Position numbers and translations under genes: made by a program. Shown here piece by piece: positions 24,770-33,807 of a stretch of 51,600 nucleotides of DNA; position 1 is the stretch's first letter, and the number at the start of each line of letters is the position of its first letter. The stretch is from Zeimonas sp964481165. GTDB lineage: Bacteria > Pseudomonadota > Gammaproteobacteria > Burkholderiales > Burkholderiaceae_E. The DNA lies in the NCBI GenBank assembly GCA_964481165.1, contig CAYZYC010000005.1:1-51600 (forward strand), written 5' to 3'. The notes below the pieces were generated by a model, which had not been told where the DNA came from, searched no databases, and saw only the letters and a program-made list of their open reading frames with translations.

Positions 24770-24798
24770 TTGTACGGACCTCCCCCGATGGCTATGAT
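24770..24798 (+). promoter_or_regulatory. Putative sigma-70 promoter for ptsN
   Basis: TTGTAC (24770-24775) and TATGAT (24793-24798) are separated by exactly 17 bp in the 140-bp gap between hpf and ptsN. Predicted transcription would start about 30 nt before the ptsN ATG at 24837. Confidence 0.55.
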
Positions 24799-24836
24799 CT
24801 GCGCACTTCCAGCACCGCCCTCGGGGGCGCATCTTC

Positions 24837-25349
24837 ATGTTGCATAGCGTCACAGAGGCCGAAACTGTCCCGATCGTCATGAACCGCCTGTCCCGATTGC
24901 TGGCACCGACGAACGTCGTGCTCGATCTCCCGGTGACGAGCAAGAAGCGGCTGTTCGAACAGGTGGGCCTGCTGTTCGAGAACAACCACGGGATCGAGCG
25001 CGGCAAGGTCTTCGATTCGCTTTTTGCACGCGAGCGGCTCGGTTCGACCGGGCTCGGCGAAGGCGTCGCGATTCCGCACGGGCGCATCAAGGGGCTCAAG
25101 GAAGCGCTTGCCGCGGTCGTTCGGCTGGCCGCTCCGATCCCCTTCGACGCACCCGACGGGAAGCCGGTCGGGCTGCTCGTGTTGCTGCTGGTGCCCGAGG
25201 ACGCCACCGAAGAGCATCTCGAACTGCTGTCGGAACTTGCCGAAGTGCTGTCGGATCCCGCTCGGCGCGACGCGCTGCTTCATTGCGACGATCCGGCGCA
25301 GGTGCATCGCCTCTTTTCGGACGGCGGATCGGCGCCTTCCGCAGGCTGA
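24837..25349 (+). CDS. ptsN: Nitrogen-regulatory PTS IIA protein PtsN (EIIA-Ntr)
   Basis: This 170-residue phosphocarrier of the nitrogen-related PTS has its phosphorylated His in GLGEGVAIPHGRIKG. SKKRLFEQVGLLF and LLVLLLVPEDATEEHLELLSEL are typical. The ATG at 24837 has GGGGGCG upstream; an ATG at 24879 would trim 14 residues and give the commoner MNRLSRLLAP opening. It lies downstream of rpoN-hpf and just before hprK. Confidence 0.95.
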   Translation: MLHSVTEAETVPIVMNRLSRLLAPTNVVLDLPVTSKKRLFEQVGLLFENNHGIERGKVFDSLFARERLGSTGLGEGVAIPHGRIKGLKEALAAVVRLAAPIPFDAPDGKPVGLLVLLLVPEDATEEHLELLSELAEVLSDPARRDALLHCDDPAQVHRLFSDGGSAPSAG

Positions 25350-25374
25350 CGATCCGCCCCCGGGCACGTATGCT
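25346..25374 (+). promoter_or_regulatory. Putative promoter for hprK with the -10 box next to the start codon
   Basis: CTGACG (25346-25351, overlapping the ptsN stop) and TATGCT (25369-25374) are spaced by 17 bp. Only 6 nt separate the -10 hexamer from the hprK ATG, so a transcript from here would be leaderless or nearly so. No Shine-Dalgarno is visible for hprK. Confidence 0.5.
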
Positions 25375-25380
25375 TGCCGG

Positions 25381-26307
25381 ATGAGCGTATCGGTCCGCAC
25401 CCTGTTCGACCAGAATCGCGAAGAGCTGCAGCTCGATTGGGTCGGCGGCGAAGCCGGCGCGGGGCGCACCGCCACCCGCGAATCGATCGAACCCGCCGAC
25501 CTGGTCGGCTACCTGAACCTGATCCACCCGAACCGGATCCACGTCTACGGCCACGCCGAACGGGCGTATACGTCGCGTCTCGACGCAGCGCGCAACCGCG
25601 CGCTGGTGACCGAACTGATCGCCGGTCATCCGCCGGCGCTGATCATCGCCGACGGCCTGCACCCGCCCGCCGAGCTGCTCGCCGGCGCGATCGCCGACGA
25701 ACTTCCGGTGATCTCGTGTCCGTTGCCCGCGGCGCGCGTCATCGAGGCGCTGCGCGTCTACCTGTCGAAGGCCGTCGCGCCGCATTGCTCGAAGCACGGC
25801 GTGCTGATGGACGTGCTCGGGATGGGCGTGCTGATCAGCGGCGAATCCGGACTCGGCAAGAGCGAACTCGCGCTCGAGCTGGTCAGCCGTGGCCACGGGC
25901 TCGTTGCCGACGACGTCGTCGAGCTCAGCCGCATCGCACCGCACGCGGTCGAGGGGCGGTGTCCGGCGCTGCTGCGCGACCTCCTCGAGGTGCGGGGACT
26001 GGGCCTGATCGACGTGCGCACGATCTTCGGCGAGGCCGCGGTGCGCCGGAAGATGACGCTCAAGCTCATCGTGCACCTGATCCGTCGCGCAACGATGGAC
26101 GACGAACACCAGCGCATGCCGCTGGAAGCGCTGACCGAAGACGTCCTCGGCCTGGCGATACCGAAGGTGGTAATTCCGGTGGCGGCCGGCCGAAACCTCG
26201 CGGTTCTCACCGAGGCGGCGGTGCGCAGCACGATCCTGCAATTGCGCGGCTTCGACACGACGGGCGAATTCCTGGCGCGCCAGCGCCGGCTGATCGAGTC
26301 GTCGTAG
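25381..26307 (+). CDS. hprK: HPr kinase/phosphorylase HprK
   Basis: This 308-residue bifunctional enzyme phosphorylates and dephosphorylates HPr/NPr on serine. The P-loop GESGLGKSE lies at about residues 154-162, and the family signature LEVRGLGLIDVRTIFG follows. The N-terminal domain covers the first 130 residues. In beta-proteobacteria with an incomplete PTS it is placed between ptsN and rapZ, exactly as here, suggesting regulation of NPr. The start at 25381 has no Shine-Dalgarno. Confidence 0.97.
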   Translation: MSVSVRTLFDQNREELQLDWVGGEAGAGRTATRESIEPADLVGYLNLIHPNRIHVYGHAERAYTSRLDAARNRALVTELIAGHPPALIIADGLHPPAELLAGAIADELPVISCPLPAARVIEALRVYLSKAVAPHCSKHGVLMDVLGMGVLISGESGLGKSELALELVSRGHGLVADDVVELSRIAPHAVEGRCPALLRDLLEVRGLGLIDVRTIFGEAAVRRKMTLKLIVHLIRRATMDDEHQRMPLEALTEDVLGLAIPKVVIPVAAGRNLAVLTEAAVRSTILQLRGFDTTGEFLARQRRLIESS

Positions 26308-26320
26308 GCGACCGCCTGCC

Positions 26321-27193
26321 ATGCGCGTCGTCCTGATCACGGGAATCTCCGGCTCCGGGAAATCGGTCGCAACCAACGTCCTCGAAGACGACGGCTACTT
26401 CTGCATCGACAACCTGCCGGCGCAGTTCCTCGGCGAAGTGATCATGTCGTTGCAGGAGGCCGGCCACCAGAAGGTCGCGGTTTCGATCGACGCGCGCAGC
26501 GGCGACTCGGTGACGGAACTCGGCCAGATCGTCGCAGGGCTGAGCCGCTTCGGACACGACGTGAAGGTCGTGTTCCTGAACGCGCGCACCGAAACGCTCG
26601 TGCAGCGATACTCGGAAACGCGTCGACGGCACCCGATGTCGCTGCGCGCCGGCCGGTCGGAGGCGCCCACGCTGCTCGAATCGATCGAGAGCGAGCGCGA
26701 GCTGATGTCGCCGATCGAAGACCTGGGCGTGTCGCTCGACACCAGCGACCTGCATCCGAACGTGCTGCGAAGCTGGATTCGCGACGTCGTCGGCACCGAT
26801 CGCGCATCGATGACGCTGCTCTTCGAGTCCTTCGCCTACAAGCACGGCGTGCCGCTGGACGCGGACCTCGTCTTCGACGCGCGCTGCCTGCCGAATCCGT
26901 ACTACACGGCCGAACTGCGTCCGCTCACCGGGCTCGACGCGCCAGTGGCCGAGTACCTGCAGTCGATACCGTCGGTGCAGCGCATGGTCGAGCACATCGC
27001 CGATTTCCTGCACGCGTGGCTGCCGCATTACATCCTGGAGAACCGCAGCTACCTGACCGTGGCGATCGGTTGCACCGGAGGCCAGCATCGTTCGGTGTAC
27101 TGCGTCGAGGAACTGGCCCGGCGTTTCCGTCCCGTCGAACAGGTCCTGGTGCGGCACCGCGCTCTCGCTTCGCGCCAGGCACAGGGATCATGA
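26321..27193 (+). CDS. rapZ: RNase adapter protein RapZ
   Basis: This 290-residue nucleotide-binding protein has Walker A GISGSGKS at residues 8-15, DNLPAQFL, and the C-terminal RNA-binding/phosphatase-like domain with AIGCTGGQHRSVYCVEEL. In enterobacteria RapZ directs RNase E to the small RNA GlmZ to control glucosamine-6-phosphate synthesis; the target here is unknown. It is followed directly by the LON-domain gene. Confidence 0.96.
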   Translation: MRVVLITGISGSGKSVATNVLEDDGYFCIDNLPAQFLGEVIMSLQEAGHQKVAVSIDARSGDSVTELGQIVAGLSRFGHDVKVVFLNARTETLVQRYSETRRRHPMSLRAGRSEAPTLLESIESERELMSPIEDLGVSLDTSDLHPNVLRSWIRDVVGTDRASMTLLFESFAYKHGVPLDADLVFDARCLPNPYYTAELRPLTGLDAPVAEYLQSIPSVQRMVEHIADFLHAWLPHYILENRSYLTVAIGCTGGQHRSVYCVEELARRFRPVEQVLVRHRALASRQAQGS

Positions 27194-27200
27194 GGTGAGC

Positions 27201-27806
27201 ATGCCCGGCGAACTCGCGATCTTTCCGTTGCAGACCGTGCTGTTTCCCGGCGGCGTGCTGCCGCTACGGGTGTTCGAGGCGCGCTATCTCGAACTGGTGC
27301 GCGAGTGCACGACCGCCGACCTGCCGTTCGGCGTTTGCCTGATCACCCAGGGAACCGACACCGATCCGAACGCCCGTCACGAGGCGGTCGGCTGCACTGC
27401 GCGCATCGTCGATTTCGACAGCGAGGAATCGGGGTTGCTGAACCTGCGCGCGATCGGCGGCGAAAGGTTCCGCGTACTCGATCGGCGCATACGCCAGGAC
27501 GGCCTGATCCGTGCCGACATCGAGATGATCGATCCGGACGAGTCGACCGGGATCCCCGAGGAGTTCGAAAGCTGCGTGACTCTCGTGCGCCGACTCGTCG
27601 ACGACCTCGTCGCGCGCGAACCGGACCCGATGCGCCGGATGATCGCCGAGCCGTACCGCTTCGACTCCGCGGCCTGGGTCGGCAACCGGCTGTGCGAATT
27701 CCTGCCGATCGCCCCGCGCGCACGCCAGAAGCTGATGGAACTCGACGACGCCGTCACGCGGCTGTCGCTGATCCACCAGTACCTTCACCAGCACCAGGTT
27801 CTCTGA
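27201..27806 (+). CDS. LON substrate-binding domain protein
   Basis: This 201-residue protein consists only of the N-terminal LON domain: LAIFPLQTVLFPGGVLPLRVFEARYLELV, a variable middle and the C-terminal helical LCEFLPIAPRARQKLMELDD. There is no ATPase or protease domain, so it is a stand-alone LON-N protein (YcaP-like) of unknown role. I chose ATG 27201 because GAGGTGA lies just upstream; a GTG at 27195 adds two residues. The 3' end overlaps convergent mutY by 53 nt. Confidence 0.88.
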   Translation: MPGELAIFPLQTVLFPGGVLPLRVFEARYLELVRECTTADLPFGVCLITQGTDTDPNARHEAVGCTARIVDFDSEESGLLNLRAIGGERFRVLDRRIRQDGLIRADIEMIDPDESTGIPEEFESCVTLVRRLVDDLVAREPDPMRRMIAEPYRFDSAAWVGNRLCEFLPIAPRARQKLMELDDAVTRLSLIHQYLHQHQVL

Positions 27807-28830
27807 GCCGCAGCAGCAGCGCCTTCACCGGTCCGGGAAGCGGCGCCTGCGACGCCTGCGACAGCGGCAGCCAGCGATGCGATCGCGCATCGGCGAGCGC
27901 CGCCGCGCCCTCGCAGCGCAGCAGCAGCGGTTGCACCCGCAGCCGGAAGTGCGTGAACGCGTGGTCGAACTCCGGCAGCGTCCCGACCGGCGTCGCCCGC
28001 AGCGCGAAACGGCGCTCGATTTCGGCAGCGGGCTCGGCGAGGCCGCGCGCGGCCTCGGGAAGGCTCCACAGGCCGCCCCAGACGCCCGACGTCGCGCGCT
28101 TTTCCAGGAGCACTTCGTCCGCGCGACGCACCACGAGCATCGTGCAGGCGCGCCGTGGCACCGGAGCACGCGAGCGCCGCGAGGGAATCGCCTCGACGAG
28201 GCCTTCGCGCAGCGCGACGCAGTCGGCCGCGATCGGACAGCTCGCGCACGACGGACGCGTGCGCAGGCAGACCGTGGCGCCCAGGTCCATCAGTCCCTGC
28301 GTGTACGGCTCGATTCCGTCGTGCGGAAGTTCGCGCTCGGCCAGACGCCACAACTCGGCAGTCGTCGCGGCGCTCGAAGGATCGCCGAGCACTCCGGCGT
28401 GGCGGCTCAGCACCCGTCGCACGTTCGCGTCGAGGATCGCGGCGCGCGTGCCGCAGGCGAACGCCGCGATCGCAGCCGCGGTCGAACGGCCGATCCCCGG
28501 AAGCGACTCGAGCAGTCCGGGGTCCGAAGGAAACGCTCCGCCGAAGCGTCCGACGACCTCGATCGCGCAACGGTGCAGGTTGCGCGCCCGCCCGTAGTAC
28601 CCGAGTCCGCTCCAGGCGGCGAGCACGTCGTCGAGCGTGGCGTCGGCGAGCGCGCGCACGTCCGGGAAACGCGCGACGAAATCGACGAAATACGGCACGA
28701 CCGTCGACACGCGCGTCTGCTGCAGCATGATCTCGGAGAGCCAGATCCGGTACGCATCGCGCGTACGCTGCCACGGAAGGTCGTGCCGCCCGTGCACCTG
28801 CTGCCAGGCGATGAGTCGGGAGGCGATCAC
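27754..28830 (-). CDS. mutY: Adenine DNA glycosylase MutY
   Basis: This 358-residue base-excision repair enzyme removes adenine opposite 8-oxoguanine. The catalytic Glu lies in LSEIMLQQTRVSTV, the helix-hairpin-helix in LPGIGRSTAAAI, and the catalytic Asp in AILDANVRRVLSR. The [4Fe-4S] cluster cysteines are CLRTRPSCASCPIAADC. The C-terminal MutT-like domain follows. The GTG start at 28830 is preceded by TACAAT only 7 nt upstream, suggesting a leaderless message. It is separated from mutM only by the dynamin gene. Confidence 0.96.
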   Translation of the reverse strand: MIASRLIAWQQVHGRHDLPWQRTRDAYRIWLSEIMLQQTRVSTVVPYFVDFVARFPDVRALADATLDDVLAAWSGLGYYGRARNLHRCAIEVVGRFGGAFPSDPGLLESLPGIGRSTAAAIAAFACGTRAAILDANVRRVLSRHAGVLGDPSSAATTAELWRLAERELPHDGIEPYTQGLMDLGATVCLRTRPSCASCPIAADCVALREGLVEAIPSRRSRAPVPRRACTMLVVRRADEVLLEKRATSGVWGGLWSLPEAARGLAEPAAEIERRFALRATPVGTLPEFDHAFTHFRLRVQPLLLRCEGAAALADARSHRWLPLSQASQAPLPGPVKALLLRLREPGAGEGTGGSATAA

Positions 28831-28857
28831 GGCGGCGATTGTACGGCCGCGTCCGCC

Positions 28858-30798
28858 TCAGGCTTCGGAGAGAGCCTCGCCGGTCCGCTCGAGCAGCGAG
28901 CGCACCTGCTGCGCGTGCTCGGCGCTCAGTGCGATGCGCTCCTCGACTGCCGCGCGTTCGCGCTCGACTTCCGCGATTCGCGTTTCGAGGTCGTCGTTGG
29001 CATCGAGCACGCGCCGCACGGTTTCGAGCCGGCGCTTGAGCTGCGCCTGGTGCTCGCGCACCTGGCTCTCGATCGGCGCCATCACGGCGCGAAGCCACGA
29101 GTGCAGCTCGCGATCGGCCAGGTCGTAGATCTCGCGCAGGCGCGCAGCGACCGATTCGTAGAACCGGCGCATCAGGGCCCACTGCGAAGTCGTCACCATC
29201 GTGATCGCGCCGAACTGGCGCCTGTGCAACTGTTCGATGCGTTCGAGCTCGGTGTAGTAGCGCTGCATCGAGAACAGCGCCGGGTTGCCCAGCGACAGCC
29301 CGTGCTCGGAGCTGAACGACCGGTACATCGCGCTCATCAGCGTGCTCACTTCGCCGACGAGTCGCGCGGACTCGTCGAGGTCGGCGCGAACCGATCCGAG
29401 CAGCAGGCTCATGCCTTCGCGCAGCCCGTACGAGAAGCTGCTCGACTTCATCGCCTCGCGCGACTTGCGCACGTGGCGCCGGAGCGAGTCGGTGCCGATC
29501 GTCGCGTGGATCGCCTGCGAGTGGCGGGCGAATACCGCGCGCAGCCCCTGCAGCTGCCTGAGGCTCTTCTCGAAGTCGCTGCGCTCGCCGCGAATGCGCG
29601 CTGCCATGTGGTCCATCACGTCGTGGTTCTTGCCACGCAGCCCGTTCAGCTCGAACAGCTGCTCGACCGCGGCCCGGCGCCGTGCGGCCAGCGCCGATCC
29701 GACGATCGAGTGCAATTCGCCGAACTCGCGGCGAACGTTGTCGCAGACGATGTCGCGCTGCTGCGGAACGAGTTCGCGCGACAACGCGAACTCCAGATCC
29801 GACATGCGGCTGCGCTTGAGCAACGCCGCATCGCCGTTGATGCGCGCGATCAGCGCCTTCTGGGCGGACACCGGATAGATGCGTTCGTTGGGCATCTGCA
29901 GCGTCTGCGCCACCGAACCGACCTGGCGCGCGATCTCGAGCTGCAGTTGCACGTCGTCGCGCAGGCCGTCCCAGAGCGTGTCGATCTTGTTCAACACCAC
30001 GTAGCGCCCGGCCTGGTTGTCCGTCGCGAGGTGCTCGCGCCAGACCTGCAGGTCGCTGAGCGTCACGCCCGCATCGGCTGCCAGCACGAAGAGGACCGCG
30101 TCGCAGCCCGGGATCAGTTTCAGCGTCAGTTCGGGTTCCGCGCCGATCGCGTTCAGCCCCGGAGTGTCGAGCACGACCAGGCCCTGTTCGAGCAGCGGGT
30201 GCGGCCAGTTGACGATCGCGTGCCGCCACCTCGGCACCTCGACCTTGCCCTGCGCGTCGGGACGCACCGGCGAATCCGCGTCCTCCTCGTCGTAGAAGCC
30301 GAGCAGCGACGCATGCGACGCGTCGACCCACAGCGTTTCCTGGACGCTCTCGAACGCCAGGCGCAGGCTCTCGGGATCCGACGGATCGATCTTCTGCTCG
30401 TTCCATTCGGAGTCGTCGTCGCGCAATTCGGACACCGGGACGTCGCGAAGCCTCGTCTGGATCGGCAGCAGCCGGATCGAACTCGGCCGCGACGCGTCGT
30501 ACAGAAGCTCGGTAGGGCACATCGTCGTGCGCCCGGCGGCCGACGGAACGATCCTTCGGCCGAAACGCGAGAAGAAGATCGCATTGATCAGTTCGGACTT
30601 GCCGCGCGAGAACTCGGCGACGAACGCGATCGATACGCGCTCCTTCGCGAGCCGATCGACGATGCCATCGATGCGAGCATGCAGCGACGGGTCGGAAAAG
30701 TCCGCGTCCGACATCCACTGCCCGTAACGGTGCACCGACGCGGTCAGCGCACGGCGCCAACCGCCGTATTCGGCGATACGCTCTCCAAGGGATCCCAT
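28858..30798 (-). CDS. Dynamin-family GTPase (bacterial dynamin-like protein)
   Basis: This is a 646-residue dynamin-like protein. The GTPase domain has G1 FVAEFSRGKSELINA, G3 VVLDTPGLNA and G4 VLNKIDTLWDG, followed by a long helical stalk rich in Glu, Arg and Gln with coiled-coil character (about 420-640). No transmembrane helix or PH domain is visible. Bacterial dynamin-like proteins tubulate or repair membranes; this one's job is unknown. It lies between mutM and mutY on the same strand, with a 187-bp gap after mutM holding a candidate extended -10 promoter and 27 nt before mutY. Confidence 0.9.
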   Translation of the reverse strand: MGSLGERIAEYGGWRRALTASVHRYGQWMSDADFSDPSLHARIDGIVDRLAKERVSIAFVAEFSRGKSELINAIFFSRFGRRIVPSAAGRTTMCPTELLYDASRPSSIRLLPIQTRLRDVPVSELRDDDSEWNEQKIDPSDPESLRLAFESVQETLWVDASHASLLGFYDEEDADSPVRPDAQGKVEVPRWRHAIVNWPHPLLEQGLVVLDTPGLNAIGAEPELTLKLIPGCDAVLFVLAADAGVTLSDLQVWREHLATDNQAGRYVVLNKIDTLWDGLRDDVQLQLEIARQVGSVAQTLQMPNERIYPVSAQKALIARINGDAALLKRSRMSDLEFALSRELVPQQRDIVCDNVRREFGELHSIVGSALAARRRAAVEQLFELNGLRGKNHDVMDHMAARIRGERSDFEKSLRQLQGLRAVFARHSQAIHATIGTDSLRRHVRKSREAMKSSSFSYGLREGMSLLLGSVRADLDESARLVGEVSTLMSAMYRSFSSEHGLSLGNPALFSMQRYYTELERIEQLHRRQFGAITMVTTSQWALMRRFYESVAARLREIYDLADRELHSWLRAVMAPIESQVREHQAQLKRRLETVRRVLDANDDLETRIAEVERERAAVEERIALSAEHAQQVRSLLERTGEALSEA

Positions 30799-30828
30799 CG
30801 TCTACCTTCGATCGATCTCGGCAGGCAC

Positions 30829-30834
30829 GATCTA
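30829..30834 (-). promoter_or_regulatory. Candidate extended -10 for the dynamin-like gene
   Basis: On the minus strand TGTGCTATAGATC gives TGn-TATAGA (hexamer 30834-30829), an extended -10, 30 nt before the ATG at 30798. No convincing -35 is present, as is common for extended -10 promoters. A GTGCC/GGCAC hairpin lies further upstream in the mutM-dynamin gap. Confidence 0.4.
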
Positions 30835-30986
30835 TAGCACAGCGGTTGCACGCGAAACGTGCCGCCGTTGGCACGCCGGGAACGTGTCCGCCCTGTGGCG
30901 GATTCCGACCGGCAGGCGGCATCCCGCAAGGGGTTGCCGCTGGCGGCAGGAGGTCGCAGTCGCACAGCACGCAGGGTGAAGGACTC

Positions 30987-31820
30987 CTACCGCTGGCAGC
31001 GCGGGCAGTAGAAAGTCGAACGCTGCTGCTGTCGCAACGCGCGCACGGGAGTGCCGCACACGCGGCAAGGCGCGCCCTCGCGACCGTAGACGAAACTCTC
31101 GTGCTGGTAGCAGCCGGCCTCTCCTTCGCTCGAGACGAAGTCGCGCAGCGTGCTGCCGCCGTGCTCGATCGCATCGACCAGCGTTTCGCGGATCGCCACG
31201 GCGAGTCGCCGGCAGCGCGGCAGTCCGATGCGATGCGCCAGCGTCGTCGGACGGATTCCCGCGCGAAACAGGCTTTCGGATGCGTAGATGTTGCCCACGC
31301 CGGCGACGACCGCTCCGCTCACGATCAACGGCTTGATCGCCACTCGGCGCGAACGCGTCGCGCGATACAGCGTCTCGCCGTCGAAGTCGTCGGACAGCGG
31401 CTCGGCGCCGAGCCCGGCGAGCAAACGATGCGATTGCGCCGGGCCCGCGCTCGACGAATGCCACAGCATCGTCCCGAAGCGCCGCGGGTCGTGGTAGCGC
31501 AGCGTTCCGTGCTCGAATGCGATGTCGACGTGATCGTGACGGGCAGGCGCCGGCAACGCGGCTTCGCGCGCCGGCAGGAACCGGAAATTTCCGGACATCC
31601 CCAGGTGGACGATCAGCGTGCCGCGTTCGAATCCGAACAGAAGGTACTTCGCGCGTCGCTCGACCGTCGCGAGCGCCTGCCCCGCCATGCTTCGCGGCAG
31701 ATCCGCCGGCACGGGCCAGCGCAGCCTCGGTTCGCGCACGCGCACGTCGCGCACCACGTGGCCGACCACGCTTCGCTGCAGTCCGCGACGAACGACTTCG
31801 ACTTCCGGGAGTTCGGGCAT
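30987..31820 (-). CDS. mutM: Formamidopyrimidine-DNA glycosylase MutM (Fpg)
   Basis: This 277-residue repair enzyme excises 8-oxoguanine and nicks by beta-delta elimination. The N-terminal catalytic proline is exposed when Met is removed from MPELPEVEVV, so the start must be 31820 even though the frame stays open upstream to 31889. The helix-two-turn-helix (IYASESLFRAGI) and a C-terminal C4 zinc finger CRVCGTPVRALR...CPRC complete the enzyme. It has the lysine in RRAKYLLFGF. Confidence 0.97.
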   Translation of the reverse strand: MPELPEVEVVRRGLQRSVVGHVVRDVRVREPRLRWPVPADLPRSMAGQALATVERRAKYLLFGFERGTLIVHLGMSGNFRFLPAREAALPAPARHDHVDIAFEHGTLRYHDPRRFGTMLWHSSSAGPAQSHRLLAGLGAEPLSDDFDGETLYRATRSRRVAIKPLIVSGAVVAGVGNIYASESLFRAGIRPTTLAHRIGLPRCRRLAVAIRETLVDAIEHGGSTLRDFVSSEGEAGCYQHESFVYGREGAPCRVCGTPVRALRQQQRSTFYCPRCQR

Positions 31821-31914
31821 GAACGGGACCCCACGGCGACGAACGCCTGCCGCATCGCGCCCGATCGCTGCGCGCCCGCAACCGACCATCGGTTACTCTA
31901 GGGCTTGATCCGGA

Positions 31915-33807
31915 ATGCGGCTCGCCCCAGCCTACCATTCGATGACGACCAGTATCGCGCCCGACCCGATTCGACGCTCCGACGCTGCGTGCCCGCGCCT
32001 GCGCGCGTCGTCGGCGATCGCGCTGACGGCGCTGTTCCTGTTCGCGGCCGCCTGCGCGAGTCCGTCGACGCCGGCGTCCACCGACGGCCCGTACGTCGTT
32101 CCTTCGACCGGCCCGCGCGCGGAAGCGAAGTCGTCCGCGCGCGAGGCGGCGGCCGCAGCCGTCACGCCGGTGTCGGTCGACCCGGTCCCCGACCTCACGC
32201 TGACGCCGCAGCTGATGTACCAGCTGCTCGCATCGGAAATCGCCGCCCAGCGCGGCGAGGTCGGCAGTGCCGCCGCCACCTATCTATCGATCGCGAAGGA
32301 AACACGTGATCCGCGGATCGCGCGGCGCGCAACCGAACTCGCGCTGGCCGAACGCTCGCTCGAGCGCGCGTTGCCCGCCGCCGCGCTGTGGCACGAGCTG
32401 TCGCCCGACTCGCCGATCGCATCGCAGACGATCGAGAGCCTGTGGATGAGCACGGGCCGCTTCGCCGAAGCCGAGCCGCTTCTGAAGGCGCGCCTGGAGC
32501 GTGCCCGTGCCGAACGGCGGCTGCCCGAAGTCTACGATCGCATCGCGAGGACGGTTGCGCGCAGCACCGATCGTGCTGCGGGACTGTCGATGCTCGAGCG
32601 GCTCGCCGCACCCGACATGAACGAGCCGTCGGCACGCCTGGCGCTTGCCACCGTCGCGCAGGCCGCAGGCGACGTCGAACGGGCGGCGTCCGAAGCCGAG
32701 GCGGCGCTTCGAATCGAGCCGGGCTCCGAACAGGCCGCGGTCGCCGCGGCACGCTTCGTCGCGCAGACGCCGCGCGGAGCGGCCGGTGCGATCGCGCTCC
32801 TGCGCGGGTACCTCGAGCGCGAACCGGCGCGCGTCGAGGCGCGGTTCGCCCTTGCCCGGCTGCTGCAGGCCGAAGGCAACCACGACGAGGCGCGCAGGCA
32901 GTTCGAACGGGCGCTGCAGCACGAACCCGACAGTCCGCAGATCCTCTTCGCGCTGGCGCAGCTCGCATACCAGACGAAGCAGCCGAAAGTCGCCGAAGAG
33001 CACCTGCAACGGTACCTGGCGCTGCCTGCCGAGGTGCAGCGCGACAACGACTCGGCCTGGCTGTTCCTCGGGCAGATCGCCGAAGACGACGGACGCTTCG
33101 ACGAAGCCATCGAGCGGTACTCGCGCGTGCAACAGGGCGATCGCTTCCTTCCGGCCCTGACGCGCCGCGCGATCCTGCTTGGAAAGACCGGACGCGTCGA
33201 CGAGGCACGCGCGCTGCTGCGCAACACCTCAGTGCCGAGCGCGCGCGAACGCGCGCAGTTGAGCGCGGCCGAAGCCGCGGTCCTGCGCGAAGCCGGACGG
33301 GAACAGGAATCCTTCGAAGTGCTCGCGAACGCGATCGAGCGCACCCCGGAGGACCCCGAGCTGCTGTACGACCACGCGATGGCCGCCGAGCGCCTCGACC
33401 GGATCGACGTGATGGAGGCGAGCCTGCGCAGGCTGATCGAGCTGCGCCCCGATTACGCGCATGCGTACAACGCGCTCGGCTACACGTTCGCCGATCGCAA
33501 CATGCGCCTCGAGGAAGCGCAGACCTTGATCGAGAAGGCGCTCGAGATGCTTCCCGGCGACGCGCAGGTGCTCGACAGCATGGGCTGGGTGCTGTACCGG
33601 CGCGGCCAGAACGACAAGGCGATCGACTATCTCGAGAAGGCGTGGGCGCTCAGCCAGGAGGCCGAGATCGGTGCGCACCTCGGCGAGGTGCTCTGGCGCG
33701 CCGGGCGCGCCGATGACGCCCGCAGGGTCTGGAGCCAGGCATCGGCCAACGATCCGGACAACCGGGTCCTGAAGGAAACGATCGCACGGCTGCAGGCCGG
33801 GCAATGA
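31915..33807 (+). CDS. Large TPR-repeat lipoprotein
   Basis: This 630-residue envelope protein has an N-terminal signal ending in a lipobox (FAAAC, Cys47) followed by Ser and a Pro/Thr-rich spacer. The mature part is a chain of tetratricopeptide repeats (for example HDEARRQFERALQHEPDSPQ; YAHAYNALGYTFADRNM). Such proteins act as interaction scaffolds. It overlaps lolB by 4 nt, in the order TPR-lolB-ispE usual for Burkholderiales. I used ATG 31915; an ATG at 31942 gives a more standard signal length. The -10-like TACTCT at 31894 is shared with the divergent mutM region. Confidence 0.9.
   Translation: MRLAPAYHSMTTSIAPDPIRRSDAACPRLRASSAIALTALFLFAAACASPSTPASTDGPYVVPSTGPRAEAKSSAREAAAAAVTPVSVDPVPDLTLTPQLMYQLLASEIAAQRGEVGSAAATYLSIAKETRDPRIARRATELALAERSLERALPAAALWHELSPDSPIASQTIESLWMSTGRFAEAEPLLKARLERARAERRLPEVYDRIARTVARSTDRAAGLSMLERLAAPDMNEPSARLALATVAQAAGDVERAASEAEAALRIEPGSEQAAVAAARFVAQTPRGAAGAIALLRGYLEREPARVEARFALARLLQAEGNHDEARRQFERALQHEPDSPQILFALAQLAYQTKQPKVAEEHLQRYLALPAEVQRDNDSAWLFLGQIAEDDGRFDEAIERYSRVQQGDRFLPALTRRAILLGKTGRVDEARALLRNTSVPSARERAQLSAAEAAVLREAGREQESFEVLANAIERTPEDPELLYDHAMAAERLDRIDVMEASLRRLIELRPDYAHAYNALGYTFADRNMRLEEAQTLIEKALEMLPGDAQVLDSMGWVLYRRGQNDKAIDYLEKAWALSQEAEIGAHLGEVLWRAGRADDARRVWSQASANDPDNRVLKETIARLQAGQ

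Noticed and set aside
27785..31174. Minus-strand 1129-codon frame over mutY, the dynamin gene and mutM
   Set aside because: It is in a different frame from all three real genes and shows no domain.
31821..31889. Longer MutM start at 31889
   Set aside because: The enzyme needs proline at position 1 of the mature chain, which requires the start at 31820.
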